Shown: one piece after another, positions 7,850 to 16,236 of the stretch
Position numbering within the stretch: the stretch's first letter is position 1
Layout of the letters: every line of letters starts with the position of its first letter
DNA from: Paenibacillus brevis
Lineage (GTDB): Bacteria; Bacillota; Bacilli; Paenibacillales; Paenibacillaceae
Assembly (NCBI RefSeq): GCF_018919145.1
Contig: NZ_JAHLQJ010000003.1
Span: 124,001-188,000 of the forward strand
DNA length: 64,000 nt
Reading direction: 5' to 3'
Position numbers and translations under genes: made by a program
The notes under the pieces: model-generated
Told to the model about the DNA's origin: nothing
Databases searched by the model: none
The model's input: the letters and a program-made list of their open reading frames with translations, nothing else

Positions 7850-8869
7850 GTGACGAAGAATGTCATTACCGGGGTTGAGAATAAAGATTCTCAACCCCGG
7901 CTTTATAATCACAATAAGATATGGACTAAATCTTTTATAGTAGCGATTATAGCCGTTGCTATTTTGAGCATTATATCGCTGTTTACCGGAGTATATGATA
8001 TACGCGGACAAGAGGACGGCATGCAAATGTTTTTCATCACTCGCGTTCCAAGAACAGCGGCCCTAATGCTCACCGGAGCTGCCATGTCCATGGCAGGACT
8101 CGTAATGCAACTGATTACGCAGAATCGTTTAGTTGAACCTACCACAACAGGAACTATTGAATGGGCAGGCTTGGGACTTCTTACGGTTTATTTAATATTT
8201 CCTGCACCAACATTAGTTCTGAGAATGACGGGAGCAATCATTTTTTCTTTTATAGGAACTATGATTTTCTTTTTGTTTTTAAGGAGAGTTAAACTACGTT
8301 CGTCTTTAATTGTCCCTATTATTGGATTAATGCTTGGTGCGGTTATTTCTGCAGTTTCTACTTTTATTGGGCTCCTATTTCAAATGACACAAAATATTGA
8401 AACCTGGTTTGTAGGTTCCTTTGCGCCGGTTCAAGTTGGAAGGTATGAATATTTGTGGATTATTATCCTGGTCACCGTTCTTATCTTTATTTATGCCAAC
8501 AGATTGACTTTGGCCGGACTGGGGGAAGATGTTGCGACAAGTCTTGGAGTGAATTATAGCAGGATCGTTCTTGTCGGTACGGGTCTTATTTCTGTTGCCG
8601 TTGGAATTGTTGCGGCTGTTATTGGAAATCTGCCCTTTTTGGGATTAATCGTTCCCAATATTGTCTCCATGATCAGGGGGGACGATCTTAGAAGTAACCT
8701 GCCTTGGGTATGCGTATTAGGGATGGGTACGATAATGGGCTGTGACATCATTTCGCGGACAATTATAATGCCTTTTGAAGTACCTGTTTCTTTAATCCTG
8801 GGAACCGTGGGGGCGGCCGTATTTATTGTTCTTTTATTGAGACAAAGAAAGCCAAGGAGGCTAAGATGA
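7850..8869 (+). CDS. yclN: Iron-siderophore ABC permease (YclN-like)
   Basis: A FecCD-family permease of 339 residues with eight to ten membrane segments. Landmarks shared with YclN are 'ITRVPRTAALMLTGAAMSMAGLVMQ' (first half: TRVPRTAALM), 'PTTTGTIEWAGLG', and 'LPFLGLIVPNIVSMIRGDD' near the C-terminus. I prefer the GTG at 7850 over the GTG at 7832, because AAGGAG (7835-7840) lies nine bases before it and would otherwise be inside the gene. The first codons contain a 14-bp perfect hairpin (7869-7900). The end overlaps the second permease by 4 bp. Confidence 0.88.
   Translation: MTKNVITGVENKDSQPRLYNHNKIWTKSFIVAIIAVAILSIISLFTGVYDIRGQEDGMQMFFITRVPRTAALMLTGAAMSMAGLVMQLITQNRLVEPTTTGTIEWAGLGLLTVYLIFPAPTLVLRMTGAIIFSFIGTMIFFLFLRRVKLRSSLIVPIIGLMLGAVISAVSTFIGLLFQMTQNIETWFVGSFAPVQVGRYEYLWIIILVTVLIFIYANRLTLAGLGEDVATSLGVNYSRIVLVGTGLISVAVGIVAAVIGNLPFLGLIVPNIVSMIRGDDLRSNLPWVCVLGMGTIMGCDIISRTIIMPFEVPVSLILGTVGAAVFIVLLLRQRKPRRLR
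7869..7900 (+). promoter_or_regulatory. Perfect hairpin inside the start of the permease gene
   Basis: A 14-bp perfect stem (CCGGGGTTGAGAAT / its complement) closes a 4-nt AAAG loop, within roughly codons 7-17 of the YclN-like permease and about 40 nt after the binding-protein stop codon. There is no U-run, so it is not a standard terminator. It probably protects the 3' end of the binding-protein mRNA or slows translation of the permease. Confidence 0.7.
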
Positions 8870-9930
8870 ACGCATTGGAATATAGAAATAAAGAAAATGT
8901 CGGCATCGATTCTAGTCTCCCTAGTAAAAATAGATCGGCTGGGGCGTTTCGTTCCAAGAAAGAAGAACGACGGTATTGGATTCTGTTGATCGCATTGATT
9001 GCTTTGGGTATTCTGTCCGCGTATGGACTTTTAGTGTACAACAATCCGGTTCCGATTGACTCTCCTTCTTTTATCCCCGTGGTTAGGAGAAGAATGGTTG
9101 CTCTGGTTGCCATGATCATTGCTGCAGTCTGTCAGAGTTTATCGACCGTTACCTTCCAATCGATTACGAACAATCGGATTATAACCCCTTCACTTCTAGG
9201 TTTTGAATCCCTTTACTCGGTAATTCATACTAGCACCATATTTTTCTTTGGTGCGGGTGCATTGATAAATTTTACGGGTACGGGGCCATTTTTATTTCAA
9301 GTTGCCGTTATGGTCCTAATGAGCTTGATCCTGTATGGATGGTTGCTTTCCGGCAAGTATGGCAATCTGCAGCTTATGCTCTTGATCGGAATTATTATTG
9401 GAGCCGGGCTGAATTCGGTGTCTACTTTTATGAGAAGACTTCTAGCGCCGTCTGAGTTTGATATTTTACAGGCAAGATTGTTCGGTTCTGTCAATAATTC
9501 GGATTATGATTATTTTCCTATTGTAATTCCAATGGTTATCATGGTAGCCTTATTGCTTCTTGCTAATTCCAAGAAATTAAATGTGGTGTCGCTTGGAAAG
9601 GATGTCTCTACTTCTTTTGGAGTTAAACATCAAGCTAACATCATTTATACGCTTATATTAGTCTCTGTTCTGATGTCAATTTCAACAGCCCTGGTGGGAC
9701 CATTTACTTTCTATGGATTTTTAGTGGCAACCTTGAGTTACCAGGCGGCGCCGACTTATGATCACAGATATATTTTTCCGATGGCTCTGGCTATAGGATT
9801 TTTGATAATAACAAGCGCATACTTTTTTATGTATCATGTATTCAATGCTCAGGGCGTAGTCTCAGTTATTATTGAGTTGTTTGGCGGGATAATATTCCTA
9901 ATCGTCATTTTAAGGAAGAGGGCTCTATGA
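8866..9930 (+). CDS. yclO: Iron-siderophore ABC permease (YclO-like)
   Basis: The second FecCD-family permease, 354 residues, with a longer charged N-terminal cytoplasmic tail (about 40 residues) before the first membrane segment. 'VVRRRMVALVAMIIAAVCQSLSTVTFQ' (landmark: RRRMVALVAMI) and 'LVGPFTFYGFLVATLSYQ' correspond to the conserved permease core. It overlaps both neighbours by 4 bp (ATGA arrangement), so translation is coupled. With the YclN-like subunit it should form the heterodimeric channel. Confidence 0.87.
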   Translation: MNALEYRNKENVGIDSSLPSKNRSAGAFRSKKEERRYWILLIALIALGILSAYGLLVYNNPVPIDSPSFIPVVRRRMVALVAMIIAAVCQSLSTVTFQSITNNRIITPSLLGFESLYSVIHTSTIFFFGAGALINFTGTGPFLFQVAVMVLMSLILYGWLLSGKYGNLQLMLLIGIIIGAGLNSVSTFMRRLLAPSEFDILQARLFGSVNNSDYDYFPIVIPMVIMVALLLLANSKKLNVVSLGKDVSTSFGVKHQANIIYTLILVSVLMSISTALVGPFTFYGFLVATLSYQAAPTYDHRYIFPMALAIGFLIITSAYFFMYHVFNAQGVVSVIIELFGGIIFLIVILRKRAL

Positions 9931-10679
9931 TAAAGATTGAGAATGCTAGAAAGTTATATAATGACGAAGTAAACATCGGACCGTTGAATATTGAAATACC
10001 AAAGGCTGGTTTTACTTCTTTAATTGGGCCCAATGGTGCCGGAAAGTCTACGACACTTCTAATGATTGGAAGACTTCTGAATTTGGACGAAGGGCAAATC
10101 AGGGTAGCCAATATGGATGTTTCTACAACTAAATCAAAAGACTTGGCTAAAATCATCACTATTTTGAGGCAGGAAAATCATTTTGTAACGAGACTTACGG
10201 TCAGGCAATTAGCTGGCTTTGGACGGTTTCCTTATTCAAACGGAAGGTTAACGAAAGAGGATGAGGCTATTATTTCTAAATATATTGATTTTTTAGACTT
10301 GACTGATCTAGAGAATCGATATTTGGATGAGCTTTCAGGCGGTCAAAGACAAAGGGCCTATGTAGCCATGGTGTTGTGCCAAGAAACTGAATATGTACTT
10401 TTGGACGAGCCTCTGAACAATCTTGATGTTGCGCGTTCTGTTCAAATGATGGAGCATTTGAGGCTTGCTGCTAATAAATTTGGAAGGACAATTCTGACTG
10501 TTTTGCATGATATAAATTTTGCTGCAAAGTACTCTGATAGAATCTGTGCTATGAAAGACGGACGAATAGCCGCATTTGGAACCGTAGAAGAGATTATGAA
10601 ACCAGAGATTTTGACAGATATTTTCGAGACGAAAATAGAGATTATCGATGGTCCTTATGGACCCATAGCGATTTATTAG
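9927..10679 (+). CDS. yclP: Iron-siderophore ABC ATPase (YclP-like)
   Basis: A 250-residue FepC/YclP-type ATPase. Walker A GPNGAGKST (about residues 34-42), signature LSGGQRQR (about 135-142), Walker B YVLLDEP and the H-loop 'VLHDINFAAKYSDR' are intact. It overlaps the permease gene by 4 bp and is the last gene of the Fur-controlled operon. No clear terminator follows; the next 430 bp hold a decayed gene. Confidence 0.9.
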   Translation: MIKIENARKLYNDEVNIGPLNIEIPKAGFTSLIGPNGAGKSTTLLMIGRLLNLDEGQIRVANMDVSTTKSKDLAKIITILRQENHFVTRLTVRQLAGFGRFPYSNGRLTKEDEAIISKYIDFLDLTDLENRYLDELSGGQRQRAYVAMVLCQETEYVLLDEPLNNLDVARSVQMMEHLRLAANKFGRTILTVLHDINFAAKYSDRICAMKDGRIAAFGTVEEIMKPEILTDIFETKIEIIDGPYGPIAIY

Positions 10680-10816
10680 GTATAAACAGACCCAAGGAGA
10701 GGTATTTCTTTCCTTTAATGGAACCGGAAATATCCCCTGGTGAGCTACGCCTATATAATGGGATCCGACAGGGAACTGCATGCAAAAAAGCCAGCCCGTC
10801 GAGGAGGGTAACGTTC

Positions 10817-11088
10817 ATGGATGATCTTACTAAGCAACCGCTGATCGAGAAAAACGAAAATATGATTCGTATGGTGATTGAACGCGCCAAGCGGGACTTT
10901 CCGGAGGATATTGCGATTATTGGGCTGACTTGAAACGCGGCATAAAGAGATATCTTGAGGAAACAAGGGAATACCGATATATCCCTGAAAACTACGAAAG
11001 TAATTATATGGGTGTGATTAATGCGAAGGAACGATACGATTCATTCGAGCAGCTATATGGCCAATATATGAAAATTCGGACCGTTTGA
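10817..11088 (+). pseudogene. Decayed nucleotidyltransferase-like gene (internal deletion)
   Basis: GAGGAGGG precedes an ATG at 10817 that begins 'MDDLTKQPLIEKNENMIR', leading into 'FPEDIAIIGLT', which looks like the start of an aminoglycoside-type nucleotidyltransferase just before its GS active-site motif. The frame then stops at about 10931. From about 10927 a second frame reads 'LKRGIKRYLEETREYRY' to 'LYGQYMKIRTV' and a TGA at 11086-11088, consistent with the C-terminus of the same kind of protein. The middle of the gene, including the catalytic residues, is missing. The two halves fit one ancestral gene after a deletion with a frame change; the family call rests on my memory of similar N-termini. 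Confidence 0.55.
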
Positions 11089-11118
11089 TGGACCGGAGGA
11101 TCAGGAGGGAACATGACC

Positions 11119-12612
11119 CTAATGAATCCTCCGTCTGTACTCATTGGGAGTGATCCCGACGATCCGTTTGAACAATCTGTTGAAATAAGCCGGATCGGGA
11201 TATCCGATTTCACTGCCGATTTCGTGAATTTTCTTGTCGGAAGCGTGCTTTAGCAGCTGCTTGGCCTTCTTGATCCGAATCTCGATTAAATAGTCGGTAA
11301 TCGTCATGCCGGTTTCATGCTTGAACAACTTGCTGAGATAGCTGGGTGTCAGGTAGACCATACGGGCGAGGGTTCCAAGCTCCGCCGGCTGAGCGTAATG
11401 CTCTTTGATCCAGCACTTTACGGTCTCGACGGACTTCCCCGCCTGCGCCATGCGTACGGACCGGATATGCTCCAGAATCTTCGCGATCTCCCCGATGAAC
11501 AGCCGCTTCATTTCATCGAAGGACATACAAGCCAGAAGCTGCTCCTCCAGCGCTTTGGCGGCCTCTTCGCTATATAACTCTCCCCATTCCTGCAGTTCTA
11601 CGAAAGCCGTCTCTTCAATCAGCCTGCAAAGGTAGAGTATGGACGGCGTATCCGCCTTTCTCTTCCTCAATTGTTCAAACAACGCCTCCAGACCATGGAC
11701 GACTTGAGGGATATTTATTAGCTGCAAGTTTTGCGCAAGCATTTCCCGGCAACCTGCGAACAATAGAGCGGCATCCTGATACGGACCGGGAGCTTCGCTG
11801 AAATGAATGAAGTTCCAGCATGAAAAACAATATATCCCTTGATCGCAGGCTCTTTTCGCTTCCGAAAAGGCCTTGCCCAGCAGGACAGGGGTAGCGTATC
11901 CCGGACTGGCTCCGATATTGACGATACCGGGATGGGGCAACCGGCGGAGCAGCTCTGCAAACTGTACGATATCCTCAGGTCCGGGTTGACGGGAGTAATA
12001 GCAGACCATGGCCAATGTTTGATCGTCCGCGTCGACCGGATCGAAACAACATTGCTCCTGCCGCAGCAACATTCGGACACTGGAACGCAGCATATCCATA
12101 TCGCTTGCTTTCAAGGCAAGAACGGAAAAATACGGTTGCGGAAGAGCCAGCTCCGGAAGCCGGGAACAGTGAGGGAGAGTCGTCTTTAGGTATGGGAGGA
12201 GCAGCCCGGAACGGTACTGCTGTTCCTTTTTCAGGCTGGCGGTTCTTTCCTCCTCCAGCGCATAGAGCCGTTCGAACAACTGCTTTTTGTTGATCGGCTT
12301 GAGCATATAGTCCACGGCGGCATAAAGGAGGGCCTGCCTTGCATATTCAAAATCAGTGAACCCGCTCATGATAATGCAATTTGTCTCGGGGCGAATCACT
12401 TTTACTTCTTTGATCAGTTCCAGTCCGTCGACCAGCGGCATGCGGATGTCGGTAATCACCAGATCAATCTCTTCTCCCGAGATGAATTCGAGGGCTTCCT
12501 GACCGTTGGAGAAGGAGCCCGCAATCAAGAAGCGGCCGCTCTCCTTGCCGATCATTTTTGCCAGTCCTTCGCGGATCGAAGCTTCATCGTCCACGATTAC
12601 GATCCGAAGCAT
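11119..12612 (-). CDS. AraC-type response regulator (YesN-like)
   Basis: A 497-residue regulator with an N-terminal receiver domain (acidic pair in 'IVDDE', phospho-acceptor Asp in 'LVITDIRMPLVDG', Lys in 'MLKPINKKQLF'), a poorly conserved middle, and two C-terminal AraC helix-turn-helix units ending 'FNRLFKRIVGITPNEYRRRIH' (landmark: GITPNEYR). I set the start at 12612 rather than 12660: GAAGGAGGA lies just upstream, and the longer version would run through the kinase stop region. It is the last gene of the minus-strand operon, after its histidine kinase. It should activate sugar-uptake genes when the kinase senses a ligand. Confidence 0.9.
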   Translation of the reverse strand: MLRIVIVDDEASIREGLAKMIGKESGRFLIAGSFSNGQEALEFISGEEIDLVITDIRMPLVDGLELIKEVKVIRPETNCIIMSGFTDFEYARQALLYAAVDYMLKPINKKQLFERLYALEEERTASLKKEQQYRSGLLLPYLKTTLPHCSRLPELALPQPYFSVLALKASDMDMLRSSVRMLLRQEQCCFDPVDADDQTLAMVCYYSRQPGPEDIVQFAELLRRLPHPGIVNIGASPGYATPVLLGKAFSEAKRACDQGIYCFSCWNFIHFSEAPGPYQDAALLFAGCREMLAQNLQLINIPQVVHGLEALFEQLRKRKADTPSILYLCRLIEETAFVELQEWGELYSEEAAKALEEQLLACMSFDEMKRLFIGEIAKILEHIRSVRMAQAGKSVETVKCWIKEHYAQPAELGTLARMVYLTPSYLSKLFKHETGMTITDYLIEIRIKKAKQLLKHASDKKIHEIGSEIGYPDPAYFNRLFKRIVGITPNEYRRRIH

Positions 12613-12625
12613 TGCGTTTCCTCCT

Positions 12626-14374
12626 TCAAATTCGCAGGATGATCGTCGTTCCTTCCCCAAGTTTGCTGTGCACGGACAGCCTGGAATTGTTACCGTAATG
12701 AAGCCGCAGACGTTCGTTCACATTGCGAAGCCCGATGCCGAATTTATCTGTTTTCCCGTCCGTCAGAGTGAGAATCAGATCGGCCAGACGCTCTTCGCTC
12801 ATTCCGACACCGTCATCCTGAATGGAAAAGATCACCTCGTCCCGTTCGCTCCAGGCCGAAATCGTAATCATCCCAGGCTCCGCCTGTTTCTCTAGCCCGT
12901 GAAAGACGGCGTTTTCCACAATCGGTTGAAATACGAGCTTGATGATCGGTAAGGAGTGGAAGTTTTCGGGTACAAGCATCCGGTAGCTGATTTTGCCCGG
13001 AAACCGGATTTGCAGCAGCTGCAAATAATTCTCGACATGGCTCAGCTCCTGTTGAACCGTGACGATTTCATCACTGCGGGTAATGCTGTAACGAAGCAGC
13101 ATCCCGAGCAGGTAGGTCAGCTCCGCGACCCGTTCGTCGTCGTTCAGTTCGGCCAGCATGCGGATGGATTCCAGCGTATTGTATATAAAATGCGGATTGA
13201 TCTGGTTTTGCAGCGCCAGCATATCGGCCTTTTGCTTGCTTTTTTCCGTCTCGGCCACCTCGTCAAGCAGATCCCTGATGCGGGAAATCATCCGGTTGAA
13301 GTGGCTGCCCAGCATGCCGATTTCGTCGTTGTATTTGACGTGGACCCAGACGTCCAGCTTTCCGCGCTGCACTTGTTTCATCAGTTGCACGGTCTGTTTC
13401 AACGGTTTCGTCAGCGCATAGGAGATCAACATGGCTGCCGCCAGGGCAACGCCGAGGATGGACAAGGTCATCACCATCATGGAATTGCGGCTTTGCTTTA
13501 TGGGGGCGAGCAATTCCTTCAGCGGAATCGTCACCATGGTTTTCCATCCCGTCTGCTCCGACACGGAATACACTGCAATATAGGGCTCCCCGTCGATTTT
13601 CAGGCGGAAGCTGCCGCTGGGACCAATCACTCCAGCCAGCAGGGGGCTTCCGGTTAAGTCCTGGCCAAGCCGGGCACGTTCGCTGGCGTATACGATCCTG
13701 CCGGTCTCGTCAACGATGACGGCATTGCCATGGGTAACATTGTTCAAGGGCTGAATGATCCCTTCGAATAATCGTGCATCGACATCGATGACGATCATCC
13801 CGATGTATTCCAGCGTGCTGATGGACTGGATGGAGCGCATGACGCTGAACACCTGCAGCTCGTCGGAGCCGTTGACCCGAATCGGATGCGTGCCGACCAG
13901 AACCGGAGCAACACCGGAATTTGCGGTTTGCTCCTTCCAGTCGGACAGCCGATCATAAGGATAAGGCTCATTTAACCCCGACTTATGGTTGTAAAAAATC
14001 ATCCCATACCTGTCAACCATATAAACTGCGGCGATTTCTTCCTTCATGTGCGTCAAGTACGATAGGAACATAATGACCGTGGAATTTTTATCCCAATCGG
14101 TTCCTTCCTGGTCGAGAAATCTTTGCACATCCTTGTTGTATAACGGCAAAATCGTATACCGCTTGAGGTCTGCGATGTAACGGTCGACTTTATCCATAGC
14201 GTTGTCCGCCAGCTGGCCGGCCGATTCCGTTGTGCTTGCGAGCTTCGCATTTGAGTTCGTCCGATAGGACGAATAGCTGACATAGATGATCGGCAGCGTA
14301 ATCAGAAACACGAAGATGACGACCAGCTTTTTCTGCATCGAAAAATTGGCGAAAAATGTCCAAAGCCTTTTCAA
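12626..14374 (-). CDS. Sensor histidine kinase (YesM-like)
   Basis: A 582-residue membrane kinase. A first membrane segment (about residues 15-35, 'LVVIFVFLITLPIIYVSY'), an extracellular dCache-like sensor (about 40-290), a second membrane segment (about 295-320), HAMP, a His_kinase domain with the phospho-acceptor in 'INPHFIYNTLESI', and an HATPase domain ('DDGVGMS', 'GIGLRNVNERL') follow in order. It pairs with the downstream AraC-type regulator and sits behind a sugar ABC transporter, the usual layout in Paenibacillus. The sensor probably reads an oligosaccharide or the loaded binding protein. Confidence 0.92.
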   Translation of the reverse strand: MKRLWTFFANFSMQKKLVVIFVFLITLPIIYVSYSSYRTNSNAKLASTTESAGQLADNAMDKVDRYIADLKRYTILPLYNKDVQRFLDQEGTDWDKNSTVIMFLSYLTHMKEEIAAVYMVDRYGMIFYNHKSGLNEPYPYDRLSDWKEQTANSGVAPVLVGTHPIRVNGSDELQVFSVMRSIQSISTLEYIGMIVIDVDARLFEGIIQPLNNVTHGNAVIVDETGRIVYASERARLGQDLTGSPLLAGVIGPSGSFRLKIDGEPYIAVYSVSEQTGWKTMVTIPLKELLAPIKQSRNSMMVMTLSILGVALAAAMLISYALTKPLKQTVQLMKQVQRGKLDVWVHVKYNDEIGMLGSHFNRMISRIRDLLDEVAETEKSKQKADMLALQNQINPHFIYNTLESIRMLAELNDDERVAELTYLLGMLLRYSITRSDEIVTVQQELSHVENYLQLLQIRFPGKISYRMLVPENFHSLPIIKLVFQPIVENAVFHGLEKQAEPGMITISAWSERDEVIFSIQDDGVGMSEERLADLILTLTDGKTDKFGIGLRNVNERLRLHYGNNSRLSVHSKLGEGTTIILRI

Positions 14375-14409
14375 TGTATATCCCCTGACCCTCTCATATC
14401 AACTTCCCC

Positions 14410-15240
14410 CTATTTTACAGCACCGCTTGCCACGCCTTCAAAGATATATTTTTGCAGGAAAAAGTACAGGATGACGGTCGGCAGTAAAATGAGCAGGATC
14501 GCCGCGCTAATCAGATTCCAGTTGGCCAGATTCAGGCTCTGGAACCGCATTAGCACCGTAGTAACGACCCCAAGGGCCTGCTTCGGCATATACAGGTATG
14601 GGGTATACATGTCGTTATAAATGCTGATGGACTTTAAAATAATCAGGGTCGACGTCGCCGGCGTGAGCAGCGGAAAAATGATCGACCGATAAATTCGAAG
14701 CAGCGAAGCTCCTTCGACCATCGCGTTCTCATCGAGATCAACCGGAATGTTGCGAATAAATTGCAAGTACAGAATGATTTGTATTACATCCGCACCGATG
14801 TATAAAACGATAGGCGCCCCCATCGTATTGTACAGGCCAAGCGACTTGATAATTCCGAACGTGGCGACCTGGGTTGTGATTCCCGGAATAACCGTAGCGA
14901 AAAGGTAGAGGGCGAAGATCGCTTTTTTCAGCCGAAAATCAAATCGGCCGAGCACATAGGCAACCATGGTGCCGAAAAGGATATTGAAGACCAGGGTGAT
15001 GCAAATAATAGTCAGCGTATTGGCAAAGCCGTTAATCAGCCCGCCGCGTTCAAAAACGGCTTTGAAGTTGTCGAAATTGAAAAAGCTCTCCGGTAAAGCC
15101 ATCGTGCTGCCTGTGTTGAATTCCTCATCCGCTTTGAAGGAGTTGACGATGACTACATAAGGCGGGAACAGGACAACAAAAACCCCGATCAACAGCGTCA
15201 TGTATTTCAGCGTATTCGCAATCGTCTTGGTTTGGATCAT
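14410..15240 (-). CDS. Sugar ABC permease (MalG-like)
   Basis: A 276-residue permease of the carbohydrate CUT1 family with six membrane segments. The EAA loop is recognisable as 'ENAMVEGASLLRIYRSIIFPLL' (landmark: MVEGASLLRIYRSIIFPL), where the ATPase docks. It overlaps the other permease by 4 bp. As in most CUT1 operons of this group, no ATPase gene is present; a shared MsmX-type ATPase elsewhere in the genome would power it. Confidence 0.92.
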   Translation of the reverse strand: MIQTKTIANTLKYMTLLIGVFVVLFPPYVVIVNSFKADEEFNTGSTMALPESFFNFDNFKAVFERGGLINGFANTLTIICITLVFNILFGTMVAYVLGRFDFRLKKAIFALYLFATVIPGITTQVATFGIIKSLGLYNTMGAPIVLYIGADVIQIILYLQFIRNIPVDLDENAMVEGASLLRIYRSIIFPLLTPATSTLIILKSISIYNDMYTPYLYMPKQALGVVTTVLMRFQSLNLANWNLISAAILLILLPTVILYFFLQKYIFEGVASGAVK

Positions 15241-16133
15241 TTGCTGCTACCCCCTCTGCTTAGCACAAACTGCTGCGCTCCTACGACAAAGATGACGAAG
15301 AACAATAAAATAATGCTCATTGCGGAGGCGAGACCGTAGTTGTTATAGGCAAATGCGGTTTCAACGACGCGCTGCACGTAGGTTTGGCTTGCTCCGGCCG
15401 GGCCGCCCTTGGTCAGAACGAACGGCAGGTCGAATACTTCGAGTGCGCCGGTGACCGTCAGGAACAGGTTCAACTGGATGACCGGCTTCATATTCGGCAA
15501 TGTAATACGCCAGAAAGTCTGCCATGCATTGGCACCGTCGATTTTGGAGGCTTCGTAAATATCCGACGGAATCGCTTGCAGAGAGGCGATGTAGATCACC
15601 ATGTTGTATCCCATGAACCGCCATAGACCGGTGGAGGCAAGGGCGTAGTTGACAAGTCCCTTCGTGCCGAGCCAGCTGGTTTCGCTCAGATGAGTCAACC
15701 CGATGCTATTCAGGAACAGGTTTAACGAGCCTTGTGTCGTATCGAAGACATAGCCGAACATAAAGGCCACAGCCACGCCGTTCATGATGTACGGGAGAAA
15801 TAGAAGCAGCCGGAATACGTTCTTGCCGCGAAGCCGGGTATTCAGAATGACGGCAAAGTAAATAGCAATCACGTTCTGAACAAGCCCCATGATAAAATAA
15901 GCAAAGTTATGCGCAAATACCCCGAAAATATCAGGATTTAAAAAGACTTCGCGGTAATTGTCCAGTCCCACCCAGGGCTTCTCCGGGCTGTAGCCATCCC
16001 ACGAGGTGAAGCTGAAGTAGACGAGCTTGGACGCAGGATAGTAGGTGAACAATAAAAGCAAGGCCACAGGAATGAGCAGGAAGGTGAATATGATGATCCT
16101 TTTTTGCTTCAAGTACGACATGGAACCGAACAT
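15237..16133 (-). CDS. Sugar ABC permease (MalF-like)
   Basis: A 298-residue permease, partner of the MalG-like protein, with six membrane segments and the EAA loop 'YEASKIDGANAWQTFWRITLP'. The start is placed at the ATG at 16133 (MFGSMSYLKQK), preceded by AAAGAAGGGA; the 84 extra upstream codons in the open frame run through an intergenic hairpin and are basic, low-complexity sequence unlike a protein. The gene follows the binding protein after a 104-bp gap with a strong hairpin. Confidence 0.9.
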   Translation of the reverse strand: MFGSMSYLKQKRIIIFTFLLIPVALLLLFTYYPASKLVYFSFTSWDGYSPEKPWVGLDNYREVFLNPDIFGVFAHNFAYFIMGLVQNVIAIYFAVILNTRLRGKNVFRLLLFLPYIMNGVAVAFMFGYVFDTTQGSLNLFLNSIGLTHLSETSWLGTKGLVNYALASTGLWRFMGYNMVIYIASLQAIPSDIYEASKIDGANAWQTFWRITLPNMKPVIQLNLFLTVTGALEVFDLPFVLTKGGPAGASQTYVQRVVETAFAYNNYGLASAMSIILLFFVIFVVGAQQFVLSRGGSSK

Positions 16134-16187
16134 GGTAGGAATCCCTTCTTTCCGCTGTAATATGTGGAGATTCTGCTTGTTGCGAAA

Positions 16188-16224
16188 GCAAAATGGATTA
16201 TCGAAGGCCGATAATCCATTTTGC
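16188..16224 (-). promoter_or_regulatory. Hairpin between sugar-binding protein and permease genes
   Basis: A 16-bp perfect stem with a 5-nt loop lies 12 nt after the binding-protein stop codon. On the minus strand it has no U-run directly after it, so it more likely stabilises the binding-protein mRNA or partly attenuates transcription than ends it fully. Confidence 0.75.
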
Positions 16225-16236
16225 ATCCGGTGCGGA

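Noticed and set aside
12956-13657. 233-codon open frame on the plus strand
   Set aside because: It lies entirely within the sensor kinase gene on the minus strand and encodes His/Gln-rich sequence with no domain; it is a coding shadow.
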